Of a stretch of DNA of 64,000 nucleotides, positions 1-8,646 are shown in pieces. The position numbers and the translations under genes are program-made. The stretch comes from JACMLD01 sp039916305 (GTDB taxonomy: Bacteria; Bacteroidota; Bacteroidia; Chitinophagales; Chitinophagaceae). The stretch covers positions 62,001-126,000 of the forward strand of contig JBDSLR010000002.1 in the NCBI GenBank assembly GCA_039916305.1. The letters are read 5' to 3'. The notes under the pieces were generated by a model that worked only from the letters and a program-made list of their open reading frames with translations, was not told the DNA's origin and made no database searches. How positions within the stretch are numbered: position 1 is the first letter of the stretch; each line of letters begins with the position of its first letter.

Positions 1-78
1 TACCTTTTCCATTTTCCGGTAAACGGAGCCACAGGCAGTTAAAAAAAACAGCCCGCTACTTAATAGCAAATAACGCAT
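1..78 (-). CDS. Lipoprotein, N-terminal end only (runs off left edge)
   Basis: An ATG at 78-76 opens 26 uninterrupted codons to the window edge. The peptide begins MRYLLLSSGLFFLTACGS, a short type II signal peptide with lipobox LTAC and predicted lipidated Cys16. The start lies inside the 3' end of the LolA-like gene (23-bp overlap), which fits the overlapping style of this operon. Aryl-polyene clusters of proteobacteria carry a DUF3261 lipoprotein next to the LolA/MMPL genes, so this could be the equivalent, but nothing beyond the signal peptide is visible and the function is not assigned. Confidence 0.6.
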   Translation of the reverse strand, partial: MRYLLLSSGLFFLTACGSVYRKMEKV

Positions 79-691
79 CTGAAATGCTGGCATTGAGTTC
101 TTTGTTTATAAAACTGATTACGGTATTATCGCCTGATTGTTCATACATCTCAAGCTTGTTAACCGAATAATCTTTTTTAGAGAGTACAATATTAATGTTC
201 TTAAAATAATCCTTCATGCCTTTTACCACTGGCAGTAACTCTATCAGGTAGGCACCAGCATTTTCAAAAACAGTTACTTTAAAATCCGGGTTGCTGAGCG
301 CGGTTCCCTGCACGCAGTCCACCATCATGCGGTTTACCTGCTGAAAAAGTTTGTTTGATTTGGTAGAAATTTTATTCTCCTTCTGCCCGTCTTTTACGAA
401 CACATTGGTTTTATTGATGATAACAAGGTACTGAAATGGCTGGTTGTATTCCATGCGTACCAGGTTGTCTTTTTTAAACCAGAATTTACCTTTCGAAGTA
501 ATCTTTTCAGACAGCAGGCTCAGGTTTTTTTCCTGGGTAAAATCTGCCTTGATGCTTTGTGTGCGCTGACTGGCAGCAGCAAACAACTCTTTAAACTTTG
601 GCATATCTGCTACGGGCTTATAGCCAGCATACTGGGCCTGCAGCCAGATAACCGGCATGCACAGGCAGCACAAAAAAAACAGTTTACGCAT
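56..691 (-). CDS. LolA-like outer membrane lipoprotein carrier protein
   Basis: This 211-residue protein has a signal peptide at residues 1-20 and the LolA pattern: an early helix with FTQEK, then KGKFWFKKDNLVRMEYNQPF, then repeated beta-strands. The length matches periplasmic LolA proteins. LolA binds acyl chains in a half-barrel and ferries lipoproteins from the inner to the outer membrane. Inside aryl-polyene/flexirubin clusters a dedicated LolA-like protein is common and is thought to carry the lipid-linked pigment across the periplasm. It overlaps the deacetylase gene upstream by 8 bp and the lipoprotein gene downstream by 23 bp, so it is surely co-transcribed. I infer pigment transport and not general lipoprotein sorting, because of the location. 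Confidence 0.85.
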   Translation of the reverse strand: MRKLFFLCCLCMPVIWLQAQYAGYKPVADMPKFKELFAAASQRTQSIKADFTQEKNLSLLSEKITSKGKFWFKKDNLVRMEYNQPFQYLVIINKTNVFVKDGQKENKISTKSNKLFQQVNRMMVDCVQGTALSNPDFKVTVFENAGAYLIELLPVVKGMKDYFKNINIVLSKKDYSVNKLEMYEQSGDNTVISFINKELNASISDALFAIK

Positions 692-1457
692 AGGGCATTA
701 CATTTAATAGCTTATCCATCCGTACAAATTCATATCCTTTGCTGCGCGCTGCAGCAATAAAACGCGGCAATACCTGCAGGGTGGTTTTACTGGTATCGTG
801 TAGCAAAACAACAGCACCGGGCTGTAATTTGCTGCTTATTTTTTGCAGTAATTTTTCTTCTTCCTTTATCACCGTATCCAGGCTGCGTATATTCCAGCCA
901 ATGGCGGTAAAGCCGCCCTGTTGCATCACTGTTTTCATATTGGGCGTGGTTACCCCATATGGTGGCCTGAACAATCGGGGCGTAAAGCCGGTTATTTTTT
1001 TTACTGTAGCACTCATCTGTTGCACATCCAGCATCATTTTTTTTGTTGAAAAAAGATCAAACCAGAAATGATGCGAGTAACTATGGTTGCCAATAATATG
1101 TCCTTCATCCACTATCTGCTGCAACAGGCTTTCATTACCATCCATATTTTTACCGATACAGAAAAAAACCGCCGGTACCTGCTCGGCTTTCAGCACCTGT
1201 AATATCGCTGCGGTATAAGCTGCTGCCGGACCATCATCGAAGCTAATGGCAATTTGCCTGGCATCGGTTTTTGCACTGCACAAAACTTTCATAAAAAAAT
1301 TACTGCCCACATAATAAGACCCGTAAAAGAGTATGCCTGAATACAATATTGCTGCCAGCACATATACATACACCGGCACGTGATAGCGTGTGGCCAGGCC
1401 CCCCAGCAATAACACAATGACTATAAAAGTGATATTGGTGTTTCTGAAATTCAGCAT
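684..1457 (-). CDS. Polysaccharide deacetylase (NodB-type) family protein, membrane anchored
   Basis: The 257-residue protein begins with two hydrophobic segments (about residues 9-23 and 28-50) and then a NodB fold. Motif 1 is FDDGP with the Asp pair at 74-75. Motif 2 is the metal-binding HxxxH at His125 and His129. Motif 3 is RPPYG at 164-168, and LLHD lies at 218-221. Carbohydrate esterase family 4 enzymes remove N- or O-acetyl groups from sugars with a divalent metal, and all the expected ligands are present. It overlaps its neighbours by 7-8 bp on both sides within the pigment operon. A role in trimming a sugar or acyl-sugar carrier of the pigment is an inference; the natural substrate cannot be read from sequence. 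Confidence 0.85.
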   Translation of the reverse strand: MLNFRNTNITFIVIVLLLGGLATRYHVPVYVYVLAAILYSGILFYGSYYVGSNFFMKVLCSAKTDARQIAISFDDGPAAAYTAAILQVLKAEQVPAVFFCIGKNMDGNESLLQQIVDEGHIIGNHSYSHHFWFDLFSTKKMMLDVQQMSATVKKITGFTPRLFRPPYGVTTPNMKTVMQQGGFTAIGWNIRSLDTVIKEEEKLLQKISSKLQPGAVVLLHDTSKTTLQVLPRFIAAARSKGYEFVRMDKLLNVMPYA

Positions 1458-2521
1458 GCGCTTACCAGCATTAAAGAATGATGGATGTTTTCATAATGAT
1501 TGTAAATAAGGATGCGTTTGATTTCGCCCGCGTTTGGCAGATCAAAAACCGGTGGCAGGCTGCCCTGTTTTATAATTGATGCAGCCAGCCACAATGCAAA
1601 AGCTGTACTGGTAGGATATTCTCCGCACAGCTGTTTATAGTTAATGGTTATGTTATTACTGAATAATGAACGGCCCAGCGCATGGTAAACAGTATCGCCT
1701 GCTGTATCGCCATTACAGCCGGTAATGACCAGGTCAATATCAGCTGCTGCAATTGATTGGCCCGCTAAAAAGCCGGTTACCTGCTCTTCCGTTTCTTTTA
1801 GACCTGCCGGTTTGTAAAACGTATGCAGTGCGTCCAGTACCGCATAATTTTTAGGGGAGGATTCACTGCTCAGCAAAAAGAAAGCGGCGCCTTCGCCTGC
1901 TATGGTTCCTTTTGATTGTGTAGTAAATAAATCCGCATTGCTGATGGGCGCTTTCTTGTATAAACCAAATCTGCTGAGTATGGCATGGCTGTAATCAGTT
2001 ATCTCATCAGCTGCGCCCGTTAATACGGTAGTAGCGGCATCCTCTTCCAGCAGCATCATGGCGTCCAGCAGGGCGCTTTCAAAAGAAAAACCCCTGTGCA
2101 CAAATGTATTGTTATAATTATGGCATTGCAGCATGAGCGCAATCTGCGCGCCAATAGTATTATGGGTAGATTGAATAAAGGCAGTGGGTGTAAGCATTTC
2201 TTCCTTTTGCTCCACCATTTTTTTCAGAAAGATGCCGGTATCATCCAGGCAGCCATAAGCCGTGCCCATTACAATAGCGTCCGGATTTTTCAACTCTGCT
2301 TCACGCAGGCAATCCATGGCCGCCGCTGTGCCCATTTTTATAATGCGGCTCATGCGGCGTATAAACTTTGTATCAATATAGCTGAGGTAATCCGGCTCTG
2401 TACAATGCAGGCGGTTGCCGGTTTGTGTTACCAGCTCCGGCAGCAGTAGTGCTCCACTAATTGCAGCACCCGCAGTTTTTTGGGGCGAGATATTTCCCGT
2501 GGCGCGGATAAATGTTTTCAT
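1451..2521 (-). CDS. Ketosynthase-like chain length factor (inactive KS partner)
   Basis: This 356-residue protein has the thiolase-fold layout of beta-ketoacyl-ACP synthases but lacks all three catalytic residues. Where the nucleophile Cys is expected it reads FVHRGFSFESALL (about 140-152). The first His motif (HGTGT) is replaced by GCNGDTAGD, and the GHTLGA motif by CGEYPTST. It starts one base after the stop of an intact ketosynthase, as in KSalpha/KSbeta (chain length factor) pairs and the ApeO/ApeC pair of aryl-polyene synthases. The likely role is to heterodimerise with the neighbour and set polyene chain length. A simple pseudogene is unlikely because the frame is intact and the fold motifs around the lost residues are kept. 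Confidence 0.8.
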   Translation of the reverse strand: MKTFIRATGNISPQKTAGAAISGALLLPELVTQTGNRLHCTEPDYLSYIDTKFIRRMSRIIKMGTAAAMDCLREAELKNPDAIVMGTAYGCLDDTGIFLKKMVEQKEEMLTPTAFIQSTHNTIGAQIALMLQCHNYNNTFVHRGFSFESALLDAMMLLEEDAATTVLTGAADEITDYSHAILSRFGLYKKAPISNADLFTTQSKGTIAGEGAAFFLLSSESSPKNYAVLDALHTFYKPAGLKETEEQVTGFLAGQSIAAADIDLVITGCNGDTAGDTVYHALGRSLFSNNITINYKQLCGEYPTSTAFALWLAASIIKQGSLPPVFDLPNAGEIKRILIYNHYENIHHSLMLVSAC

Positions 2522-2522
2522 C

Positions 2523-3734
2523 TTAGCACTTTGAAAAAATTAAAGATGAACAGTTGCCGCCAAAACCGAATGAATTGCTAAGCACATGGTTAACCGTTGT
2601 ATTTTTTTCAAAAACCTTTTCCGGTACAAATGGCAATGCCTGTATAGGCGTTTGCAGCCGCAGGTTGGGATATATATAATTATGTTTTACTGCCAGTGCA
2701 GAAAACACCGCTTCAATTCCACCGCTTGCACCCAGCGTATGGCCGGTAAATGCTTTTGTAGAACTCATTCTTGGGTAATGCGGTTCAAACAGCCGTTGTA
2801 TGGCTGTTCCTTCAGAAATGTCATTGTTAAACGTGCCGGTACCATGCAGGTTAATATAGCTGATATCCGTAGTTTGCAGACCGCTTAAGGACAGGGCACC
2901 TTTCATAGCCGCGTAGGAGCCGGCTCCATCTGGTGAAGAAGCAGTCTGGTGGTGCGCATCATTTGCGTTGCTGTATCCGCTCAGCCGGCAATACACTTTA
3001 TTTTTCATGCTGGCGGCCACACGTTCAGACAGCAGTACCACATACCCGGCACCTTCGCCCAGGTTTAATCCGCGGCGGTTTTCATCAAAAGGCATACACA
3101 ATTCCTTGTCTAAAATCTGCAGGGTATTAAATCCGTTCAGGGTAAATTTTGTTAGCGCATCGGCACCGCCTGCCACTACCACATCCAGCAGGTTGTGTTT
3201 AATTAACCGCGCACCAAAGAAAATACTGTTGGCGCTTGAAGAGCAGGCCGTGCTGATGGTAGTCACAAAGTTTTTTATGCCGAGCCCGTCTGCTACCAAT
3301 TCTGTAACTGACCCGCATTCATGATTTACTACATCCCGTAAACGACCGCTGCCGCGTTCCTGTAAAAAGGATGAAAAGAAAGATTCCGATTTATCCATAC
3401 CGCCCACGGAGTTGGCAGATATAAAGCCGGTCCGCAAACCCTGTGTGGCAGCAAGACCTGCATCATCCCATGCTTCTTTTGCAGCCATCATACCCAGCAA
3501 CGCCGTGCGACTTACGGAAGCAGGAAGGCCGGTTGCTGCTGCCAGTTGCTGATTGTCCAGTTTCACTTCTGCAACAGGCAATATGTTTTTATGAATCGTA
3601 TCAAGCGAAGTAATGGACCCGATACCTGCTGCACCGTTTTCGAGGGCTTGTAAACAGCCTGCTGTATTGTTGCCAATGGCGGAAACAACACCCACTCCTC
3701 CTACATATACGGCTGCACTTTTTGTATACATCAT
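2523..3734 (-). CDS. Beta-ketoacyl-ACP synthase (FabF-like, aryl-polyene KS)
   Basis: At 403 residues this is a full-length FabF-type condensing enzyme with the complete triad: Cys164 in STACSSS, His297 in LHGTGT and His332 in GHTLGAS. It performs decarboxylative Claisen condensation of malonyl-ACP with an ACP-bound acyl or aryl-polyene chain. It is immediately followed by the inactive chain-length-factor gene (1 bp gap) and preceded by an ACP gene (3 bp gap), which points to a KS/CLF/ACP minimal synthase. Start ATGATG at 3734; the second Met would shorten it by one residue only. Confidence 0.92.
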   Translation of the reverse strand: MMYTKSAAVYVGGVGVVSAIGNNTAGCLQALENGAAGIGSITSLDTIHKNILPVAEVKLDNQQLAAATGLPASVSRTALLGMMAAKEAWDDAGLAATQGLRTGFISANSVGGMDKSESFFSSFLQERGSGRLRDVVNHECGSVTELVADGLGIKNFVTTISTACSSSANSIFFGARLIKHNLLDVVVAGGADALTKFTLNGFNTLQILDKELCMPFDENRRGLNLGEGAGYVVLLSERVAASMKNKVYCRLSGYSNANDAHHQTASSPDGAGSYAAMKGALSLSGLQTTDISYINLHGTGTFNNDISEGTAIQRLFEPHYPRMSSTKAFTGHTLGASGGIEAVFSALAVKHNYIYPNLRLQTPIQALPFVPEKVFEKNTTVNHVLSNSFGFGGNCSSLIFSKC

Positions 3735-3737
3735 TAA

Positions 3738-3992
3738 CTATGCCTGCTGGCTTTTAATATATTCCGCCATGGTTCTTACACTCCGAAAAACTTTTGGACC
3801 CTCTTCTGCATTATTGAGTTTGATATGATACTGCTGCTGCAATAATACTATCAGTTCCAGCGCATCAATTGAATCAAGGCCCAGGCCTTCTACAAACAAT
3901 GGCTGATCGTCCCCGATGTCTTCCGGCTTAATATGCTGCAGGTTTAACTGTTCCACAATCTGCTTTTTCAGGTCCGCTATTAAATTATCCAT
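3738..3992 (-). CDS. Acyl carrier protein (pigment cluster ACP 1)
   Basis: The 84-residue acidic protein carries the phosphopantetheine attachment motif GLDSIDALEL with Ser41. The four-helix ACP pattern is clear and the length is standard. It should be converted to the holo form by the AcpS-type transferase encoded at 16390-16764 in the same cluster and then carry growing chains for the adjacent ketosynthase. Its start overlaps the stop of the half-ketosynthase gene by 8 bp. It is one of two ACPs in the cluster; which one serves starter loading and which one elongation cannot be told from sequence. Confidence 0.92.
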   Translation of the reverse strand: MDNLIADLKKQIVEQLNLQHIKPEDIGDDQPLFVEGLGLDSIDALELIVLLQQQYHIKLNNAEEGPKVFRSVRTMAEYIKSQQA

Positions 3993-4611
3993 TTGTTATC
4001 TGATAAATTTGTTGAATATTTTCTTCTGTAAAAACGGCTGTTCCAGCACTTCCTTTTCTTTCAATTAACAATAAACAGGCCTTGTAATCCTGCTCCATTA
4101 TTTCTACCCAGCCGCAGACACATGCCTGTAGCGCACCGGTTACAAATAAATGCGATACATACTGCTGAACAAACCCTGCATTGAAATCATCAAAAATAAA
4201 AAAATCGTTTTCGCCTTTAAAATTATGCCGGATGCAAATTTCGCCCATTACAATGTTTGGCAGGGTATACACAAACAATGCGGGGCTGGCAATTGTTTTT
4301 ACCGTTTCATAATACTTAATATCTGTATCGAGGCTGCTGCTTTTGTTGGCCAGCACCAGTCCAATATCTTCCGGCTCATACCCTGTTTTGTCAAAAGAAT
4401 GCTCCAGTAATATTTCTGTTGCCAGCCAGCCCAGTTTAGCCAGGCTATCCATTCTGTAAAACTTCGGATAGTTGATAGCAAAATGTTCATACGCCGCCAC
4501 CAGGAATGCAGGTGCAGCGCTTCCCGCCTGCTCAAATACTACTTTATCATTTTTTATAACAACATTAGGGGCAATACTGCAACTGGCGGTAATATATAAG
4601 TTCTCAGTCAA
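3985..4611 (-). CDS. Ketosynthase N-terminal-half-like protein without active-site Cys
   Basis: This 208-residue protein aligns by eye to the first half of a beta-ketoacyl synthase: a helix with LAKLGWLATEILL, a strand IGLVLANKSSS, and the substrate-loop region YTLPNIVMGEICIRHNF at about 115-131. The usual TAC nucleophile region reads FIFDDFNAGF (138-147), so there is no catalytic Cys, and the C-terminal half with both catalytic His residues is absent. The frame is intact and tightly packed between the FAD protein and ACP 1 (9 bp and -8 bp). Such short KS-like proteins occur in flexirubin clusters; a structural or gatekeeping role is inferred, not shown. Catalysis of condensation is very unlikely. 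Confidence 0.75.
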   Translation of the reverse strand: MTENLYITASCSIAPNVVIKNDKVVFEQAGSAAPAFLVAAYEHFAINYPKFYRMDSLAKLGWLATEILLEHSFDKTGYEPEDIGLVLANKSSSLDTDIKYYETVKTIASPALFVYTLPNIVMGEICIRHNFKGENDFFIFDDFNAGFVQQYVSHLFVTGALQACVCGWVEIMEQDYKACLLLIERKGSAGTAVFTEENIQQIYQITNG

Positions 4612-4620
4612 AGTAATGTA

Positions 4621-5874
4621 TTAAACAACCTGTGTAGCATTGTATCTATCGCGTGCTTTAATAATCTTAGCCAGCTTTGTTACGGCAGCAGCGGAATCTT
4701 TTACAAACGGGTTATCGGTATCCCATACATAACCGGCCAGCACAGAGCAAATCTGGTTTTTATATGATTGAACCGGATCGTCCGCAAAGAAAATGGTATC
4801 CAGTGTGCCGTCGTACCACGCCATTACATAGGTGCGGAATGTATTTACTCCCTGCATCATTGGTTCGGTATATTCTTTTTCCCAATCAATGGTTTCGCCA
4901 TTCAGTTTGCGTACCACCAGCTTGGCTGCTATCTGGCTTGATACCGTGGCCAGTGTAACGCCTGAAGAGAAAACTGGATCCAGGAATTCAGTAACATTGC
5001 CGGTGAGTACAAAACCTTCGCCATGAAAAGTGCTGGTAGTGGTAGACCACGACTGCAACGTTTTAGGCTCAAATGCAAATTCAACATTTTTAAACCTTTC
5101 GCTTATATACGGCTGCGATGCTATCAATGCACGTAATTGCTCTTCATCTGTTCCTTCCAGCTTGTTAAAATAATCCGGGCTGCCTACAAAACCCAGCGAA
5201 GTAATACCATTTGAAAAAGGTATAATCCAGATCCATATGCCAGGAGCATGCACAACAATGGTGATGCGGTTGGGCTCATCATCCATAGATCTCTTTTTAT
5301 CCACGGTGTGGACAAACAATGCTTTGCGCGGTGTCAGGTTGGATGGTTTATCGAGGTTAAATAAACGCGGTATTACCCGGCCGTAACCACTGCCATCTAT
5401 AATAAACCGTGCGCTTATCTCTGTTTGGTTACCTGCGGCATCTTCTACAGTGGTCACTGAATCCGACCCGTTAAATTCTATACCGGTTACCGTTGTTTCA
5501 TATGATACGGGTACACCCATTTTTTCTACGGTATCTGCCAGTGTTTTGTCAAACTCAGCGCGGGGAACCTGCCAGGTCCAGTTCCAGCCAGCAGTAAACT
5601 GATCAGCGAACAAATAGTCGCACACTTTTCCTTCTTTTACAAACTTGGCCCCAAATTTTTGCTGGAAATTTTTTTCTTTAACCGCCTCAACAAAACCCGC
5701 TTCTGTTAATGCTTCCATGCAGCGTGGCAAAAGGCTCTCGCCAATCACAAACCGCGGAAAAACTAATTTCTCTACAATTTTAACGGTGAAACCAGCTTTG
5801 TGTACAATGGAAGCAGCTACCGTACCTGCAGGTCCGGCGCCAATAACCAGTACATCTACATTTTCTTTTTTCAT
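4621..5874 (-). CDS. FAD-dependent oxidoreductase, flavin-dependent halogenase-like
   Basis: The 417-residue protein starts with a Rossmann FAD-binding motif GAGPAG (12-17) and has the second flavin motif around DGSGYGR (160-165). It carries WIWIIP at 214-219, which fits the WxWxIP signature of flavin-dependent halogenases, and Lys77 in FGAKF sits where phenolic-substrate halogenases carry their catalytic Lys. Halogenases use FADH2 and O2 to make HOCl and chlorinate aromatic rings; chlorinated flexirubins are known. The close relatives in the geranylgeranyl reductase/monooxygenase superfamily are the main alternative. It lies between a methyltransferase and the half-KS in the operon. I favour an aryl-ring halogenase or hydroxylase of the pigment head group. 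Confidence 0.75.
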   Translation of the reverse strand: MKKENVDVLVIGAGPAGTVAASIVHKAGFTVKIVEKLVFPRFVIGESLLPRCMEALTEAGFVEAVKEKNFQQKFGAKFVKEGKVCDYLFADQFTAGWNWTWQVPRAEFDKTLADTVEKMGVPVSYETTVTGIEFNGSDSVTTVEDAAGNQTEISARFIIDGSGYGRVIPRLFNLDKPSNLTPRKALFVHTVDKKRSMDDEPNRITIVVHAPGIWIWIIPFSNGITSLGFVGSPDYFNKLEGTDEEQLRALIASQPYISERFKNVEFAFEPKTLQSWSTTTSTFHGEGFVLTGNVTEFLDPVFSSGVTLATVSSQIAAKLVVRKLNGETIDWEKEYTEPMMQGVNTFRTYVMAWYDGTLDTIFFADDPVQSYKNQICSVLAGYVWDTDNPFVKDSAAAVTKLAKIIKARDRYNATQVV

Positions 5875-5937
5875 ATGTTTTGTATGAGGCGTTACATGTT
5901 TGTGGGTTTGGCAAACGCTTTTGTCACTTTAAAAAAA

Positions 5938-7008
5938 CTATTTTCTTTTCTTACACTTCAGCAAGGTCTGGCTCAGTCCAATATTATCTACCTGTTCAGT
6001 TACATCAAAGCCAGCTTCCTGTACACAGGCTAAAAAAGTTTCTGCGCTATACATCTGGCTGTTGCCATTAGCCAGTGCCGTGAAATACAAGGATGTCTGC
6101 TGCAGGCAGAAAGCTGCTACTTCAAAACGCTGCCTGTCCCAAAAAGGTTCAAGTATAAACAAATAACCATTTTCATCCAGCGCAGTATAACATCTTTTTA
6201 AAATAGAAACAATCTGTTCTTCAGAAAAACAATCCAGGCACTGGCTCAGCCAAACAGCATCATAGCCTGCCGGAAATTGTACGGTTTCATCCAAAATATT
6301 GGCCGCAGAAAACGAGATACGGTCTTCCAGCCCCAGTTCAGCAATTTTTTTCTTTGCCACATTTAACTGGCCGGGCAAATCCATGATAGTCACTTTTACA
6401 TCTGGCGAAAAAAGTGCCGATGCAATGGCCCACTTACCGGTATTACCACCTACGTCCAATAATTTTTTAGTGCCGTTTTTATACACTTTTGGCAGCACCA
6501 GCGGAAAAGCATTGTCAGAGAAAAAATGGTCAAAATTAAACCAGCTTTTCTGTACCTGCTCGGGCAGTTGCGACAATCCTTCGTAAATGGTTGTCCACTC
6601 ACCAAATTCTTTGAGGCCCACCGGTTTCCCGGTTTCGATGCTTTCGTCCAGTGCAAAAACGCCTTTATAAACTACATCCTGTACAAAATCCATGTTTACA
6701 TTGGTAAGCGGATCATTCAGTATAAAATGACCTGTTTTACCAAGTGTATATTTTTTTTCATTTATCAATACCAGCCCTGTACTGAGGCCCGATTCCAGCA
6801 ATACACGCACACCATACAGGGGCAATTTAATTGTTTCTCTAATTTCTGCAATTGTTAACCCTTCTAAACCGCTCTCTTCAATCACTTTTAAAATACCTGA
6901 ATTTCTTAGTACCCGCGCCGCCTGGAAAATAACCGGTCCAAATGCAATCCATTGCGCTGTTTCTTTGGCTTCAAATGCAGACTTTTTATCCTTACTAAAA
7001 AAATTCAT
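5938..7008 (-). CDS. SAM-dependent O-methyltransferase-like protein
   Basis: Of the open frame reaching 7083, I take the ATG at 7008 (356 residues). The longer form would overlap the upstream ketosynthase and add a non-conserved basic stretch. The N-terminal 100 residues form a winged-helix dimerisation domain typical of hydroxyneurosporene/caffeate-type O-methyltransferases (IAEIRETIKLPLYGVRVLLES). The SAM motif I is LDVGGNTG at about 184-191, followed by acidic DLPGQL. These enzymes methylate phenolic hydroxyls, which fits a 4-hydroxyphenyl polyene head group. The C-terminus continues with the expected LEPFWD motif. Part of the pigment operon; substrate inferred from context. Confidence 0.85.
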   Translation of the reverse strand: MNFFSKDKKSAFEAKETAQWIAFGPVIFQAARVLRNSGILKVIEESGLEGLTIAEIRETIKLPLYGVRVLLESGLSTGLVLINEKKYTLGKTGHFILNDPLTNVNMDFVQDVVYKGVFALDESIETGKPVGLKEFGEWTTIYEGLSQLPEQVQKSWFNFDHFFSDNAFPLVLPKVYKNGTKKLLDVGGNTGKWAIASALFSPDVKVTIMDLPGQLNVAKKKIAELGLEDRISFSAANILDETVQFPAGYDAVWLSQCLDCFSEEQIVSILKRCYTALDENGYLFILEPFWDRQRFEVAAFCLQQTSLYFTALANGNSQMYSAETFLACVQEAGFDVTEQVDNIGLSQTLLKCKKRK

Positions 7009-7042
7009 ACTACTGATTTCTTTTGATAATCTAATCTTATTG

Positions 7043-8182
7043 CTATGTCTTACTGAATACCAATGCTGCGTTGCACCCCCCAAAACCAGAAGCTGTTTTA
7101 AGACAATGCCGGGTTGTAAGCGGCATCAGCTCTTTACAAACAGTAATGGGTTTTGACACACCTGTTTCCTGGAAGCCCCTGGTTGGTATCATCATTTCCT
7201 GTTGCAGTGAATGAAGAGCAATAATGGATTCCACTATGCCCGCAGCACCCAGCGTATGCCCGTAATATCCTTTCAGGCTGTTTACAGGTACCGCTTCCAT
7301 GCCAGCCAGTGAAAATGCTTTGGCTTCCATTTCATCATTATAAATAGTTGCTGTACCGTGTGCGCTTATAAAGCCAATATCCGCTGCTGCAACATTTGCC
7401 TGCTTTAACGCCTTATTGATAGCAATACAAAGTTCCCCGCCGCTGCGACTAGGACCAGAAATATGATTGGCATCATTGGTGACCGCGCCGCCAGCCAGCT
7501 GTATATTCTTATCGTTTTTATTGGCTGATAATATTATTGTGGCCGCTGCCTCGCCTAAATTAATGCCATTGCGGGCCGCATCGAACGGTCTGCAGGGTTG
7601 CGGGCTGATAGCCTGGAAAGACTGAAAACCCGATAAGATAAAAGTTGAAACAACATCGGCACCCACTACCACCGCATGTGTATACTTCCCCATTTCTATA
7701 AGACGTTTGCCGGTAAGCAAAGCCGTGAGGCCGGATATACAGGCGTTGCTGATAACCAGTGGCGTATGCATAAGCCCGAAAAAACCGGCTATTTTTTTGG
7801 CGGAATAAGAAAATCCAATCTGTTCTTTTACAGCAGTACTAATGGCTGCTGTTTCCAGTAAAGAAATATTTCCTTTTGTACTGGAAATAATTAAAATGGT
7901 TTCCGGGGAAGCTATATCAATACCACTGTCCTGCAGGGCGCTTTTTACAGAAAGAATAAGCAGTTGTTCAAATTTTGTGTAATCCTCAGTGGCTACTGAT
8001 GAATTTATACCGGATACGTCTTCCAGCAGGGATGCATAAAATGGAACGGAACACATCGCGGGCAGTATATGCTCTTTAATACCGGATACGTTGTTGAGCA
8101 AGGCACGATAATTTGCTGCCGCTGTATTGCCAACGGGTGAAATTATATTATCTGAAACAACAAAAACATTCCTCATCATCAA
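7043..8182 (-). CDS. Beta-ketoacyl-ACP synthase (second active KS)
   Basis: The 379-residue FabF-like protein has Cys148 in SNACISG, His275 in AHGTAT and His309 in YGHTLGA, so the catalytic triad is intact. It is shorter than FabF because of small loop deletions. It follows the thioesterase gene by 3 bp. Aryl-polyene clusters usually encode several non-equivalent ketosynthases; this one is the most divergent of the three active ones here and may act on the starter or on a separate acyl chain. Start is taken as the first of three Met codons at 8182. Confidence 0.88.
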   Translation of the reverse strand: MMMRNVFVVSDNIISPVGNTAAANYRALLNNVSGIKEHILPAMCSVPFYASLLEDVSGINSSVATEDYTKFEQLLILSVKSALQDSGIDIASPETILIISSTKGNISLLETAAISTAVKEQIGFSYSAKKIAGFFGLMHTPLVISNACISGLTALLTGKRLIEMGKYTHAVVVGADVVSTFILSGFQSFQAISPQPCRPFDAARNGINLGEAAATIILSANKNDKNIQLAGGAVTNDANHISGPSRSGGELCIAINKALKQANVAAADIGFISAHGTATIYNDEMEAKAFSLAGMEAVPVNSLKGYYGHTLGAAGIVESIIALHSLQQEMMIPTRGFQETGVSKPITVCKELMPLTTRHCLKTASGFGGCNAALVFSKT

Positions 8183-8185
8183 TGG

Positions 8186-8611
8186 TTAAATCATTGCGTG
8201 CTTTATTTTCCATGCTTCAAAAAAAGCAGGGTTGGTTAATTGCAGCAATGAATTTGCTTTATCTAAAAATACCTGTACCGAAGAACCCTTTGCTACCAGC
8301 ACGCTGGTAGCAGCATTAAATATGGTATAATGAAAAACAATTTTTGCGGCCTCACACGGAATATATTTTGTTTCCACTATCATCTTTTCGCCATACCGCA
8401 GGCTTAGTTTATAATCACAAACAATGCTTACAATGGGTACCACATAGCCCTGGTTGTAAAAATCCAGGTAGCTTAAGCCATGCTGGTTACCAAATGCTTC
8501 CCGACCGTCTTCAAAATACCGGATATAATGACCATGCCACACAATACCCAGCGGATCTGCTTCATTAAAGCGTACGGGTATTTCGGTTTTTTCTATAAGG
8601 AATTTTTTCAT
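8186..8611 (-). CDS. Hotdog-fold acyl thioesterase (4-hydroxybenzoyl-CoA thioesterase family)
   Basis: The open frame reaches 8668, but the ATG at 8611 (MKKFLIEKTEI, 141 residues) gives the normal family length and avoids a 22-bp overlap with the preceding gene. The YbgC/4HBT active-site motif is visible as RFNEADPLGIVWHGHYIRYFEDGREAF split across residues 14-40, with the catalytic Asp19 in EADPLG. These enzymes hydrolyse acyl-CoA or acyl-ACP thioesters. In aryl-polyene clusters a thioesterase of this type (ApeK-like) is regular and may release or edit ACP-bound intermediates. The longer start at 8668 cannot be excluded. Confidence 0.85.
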   Translation of the reverse strand: MKKFLIEKTEIPVRFNEADPLGIVWHGHYIRYFEDGREAFGNQHGLSYLDFYNQGYVVPIVSIVCDYKLSLRYGEKMIVETKYIPCEAAKIVFHYTIFNAATSVLVAKGSSVQVFLDKANSLLQLTNPAFFEAWKIKHAMI

Positions 8612-8646
8612 GCGCTTATCTTTCTCCAACCAAATACCCTTGCTGC

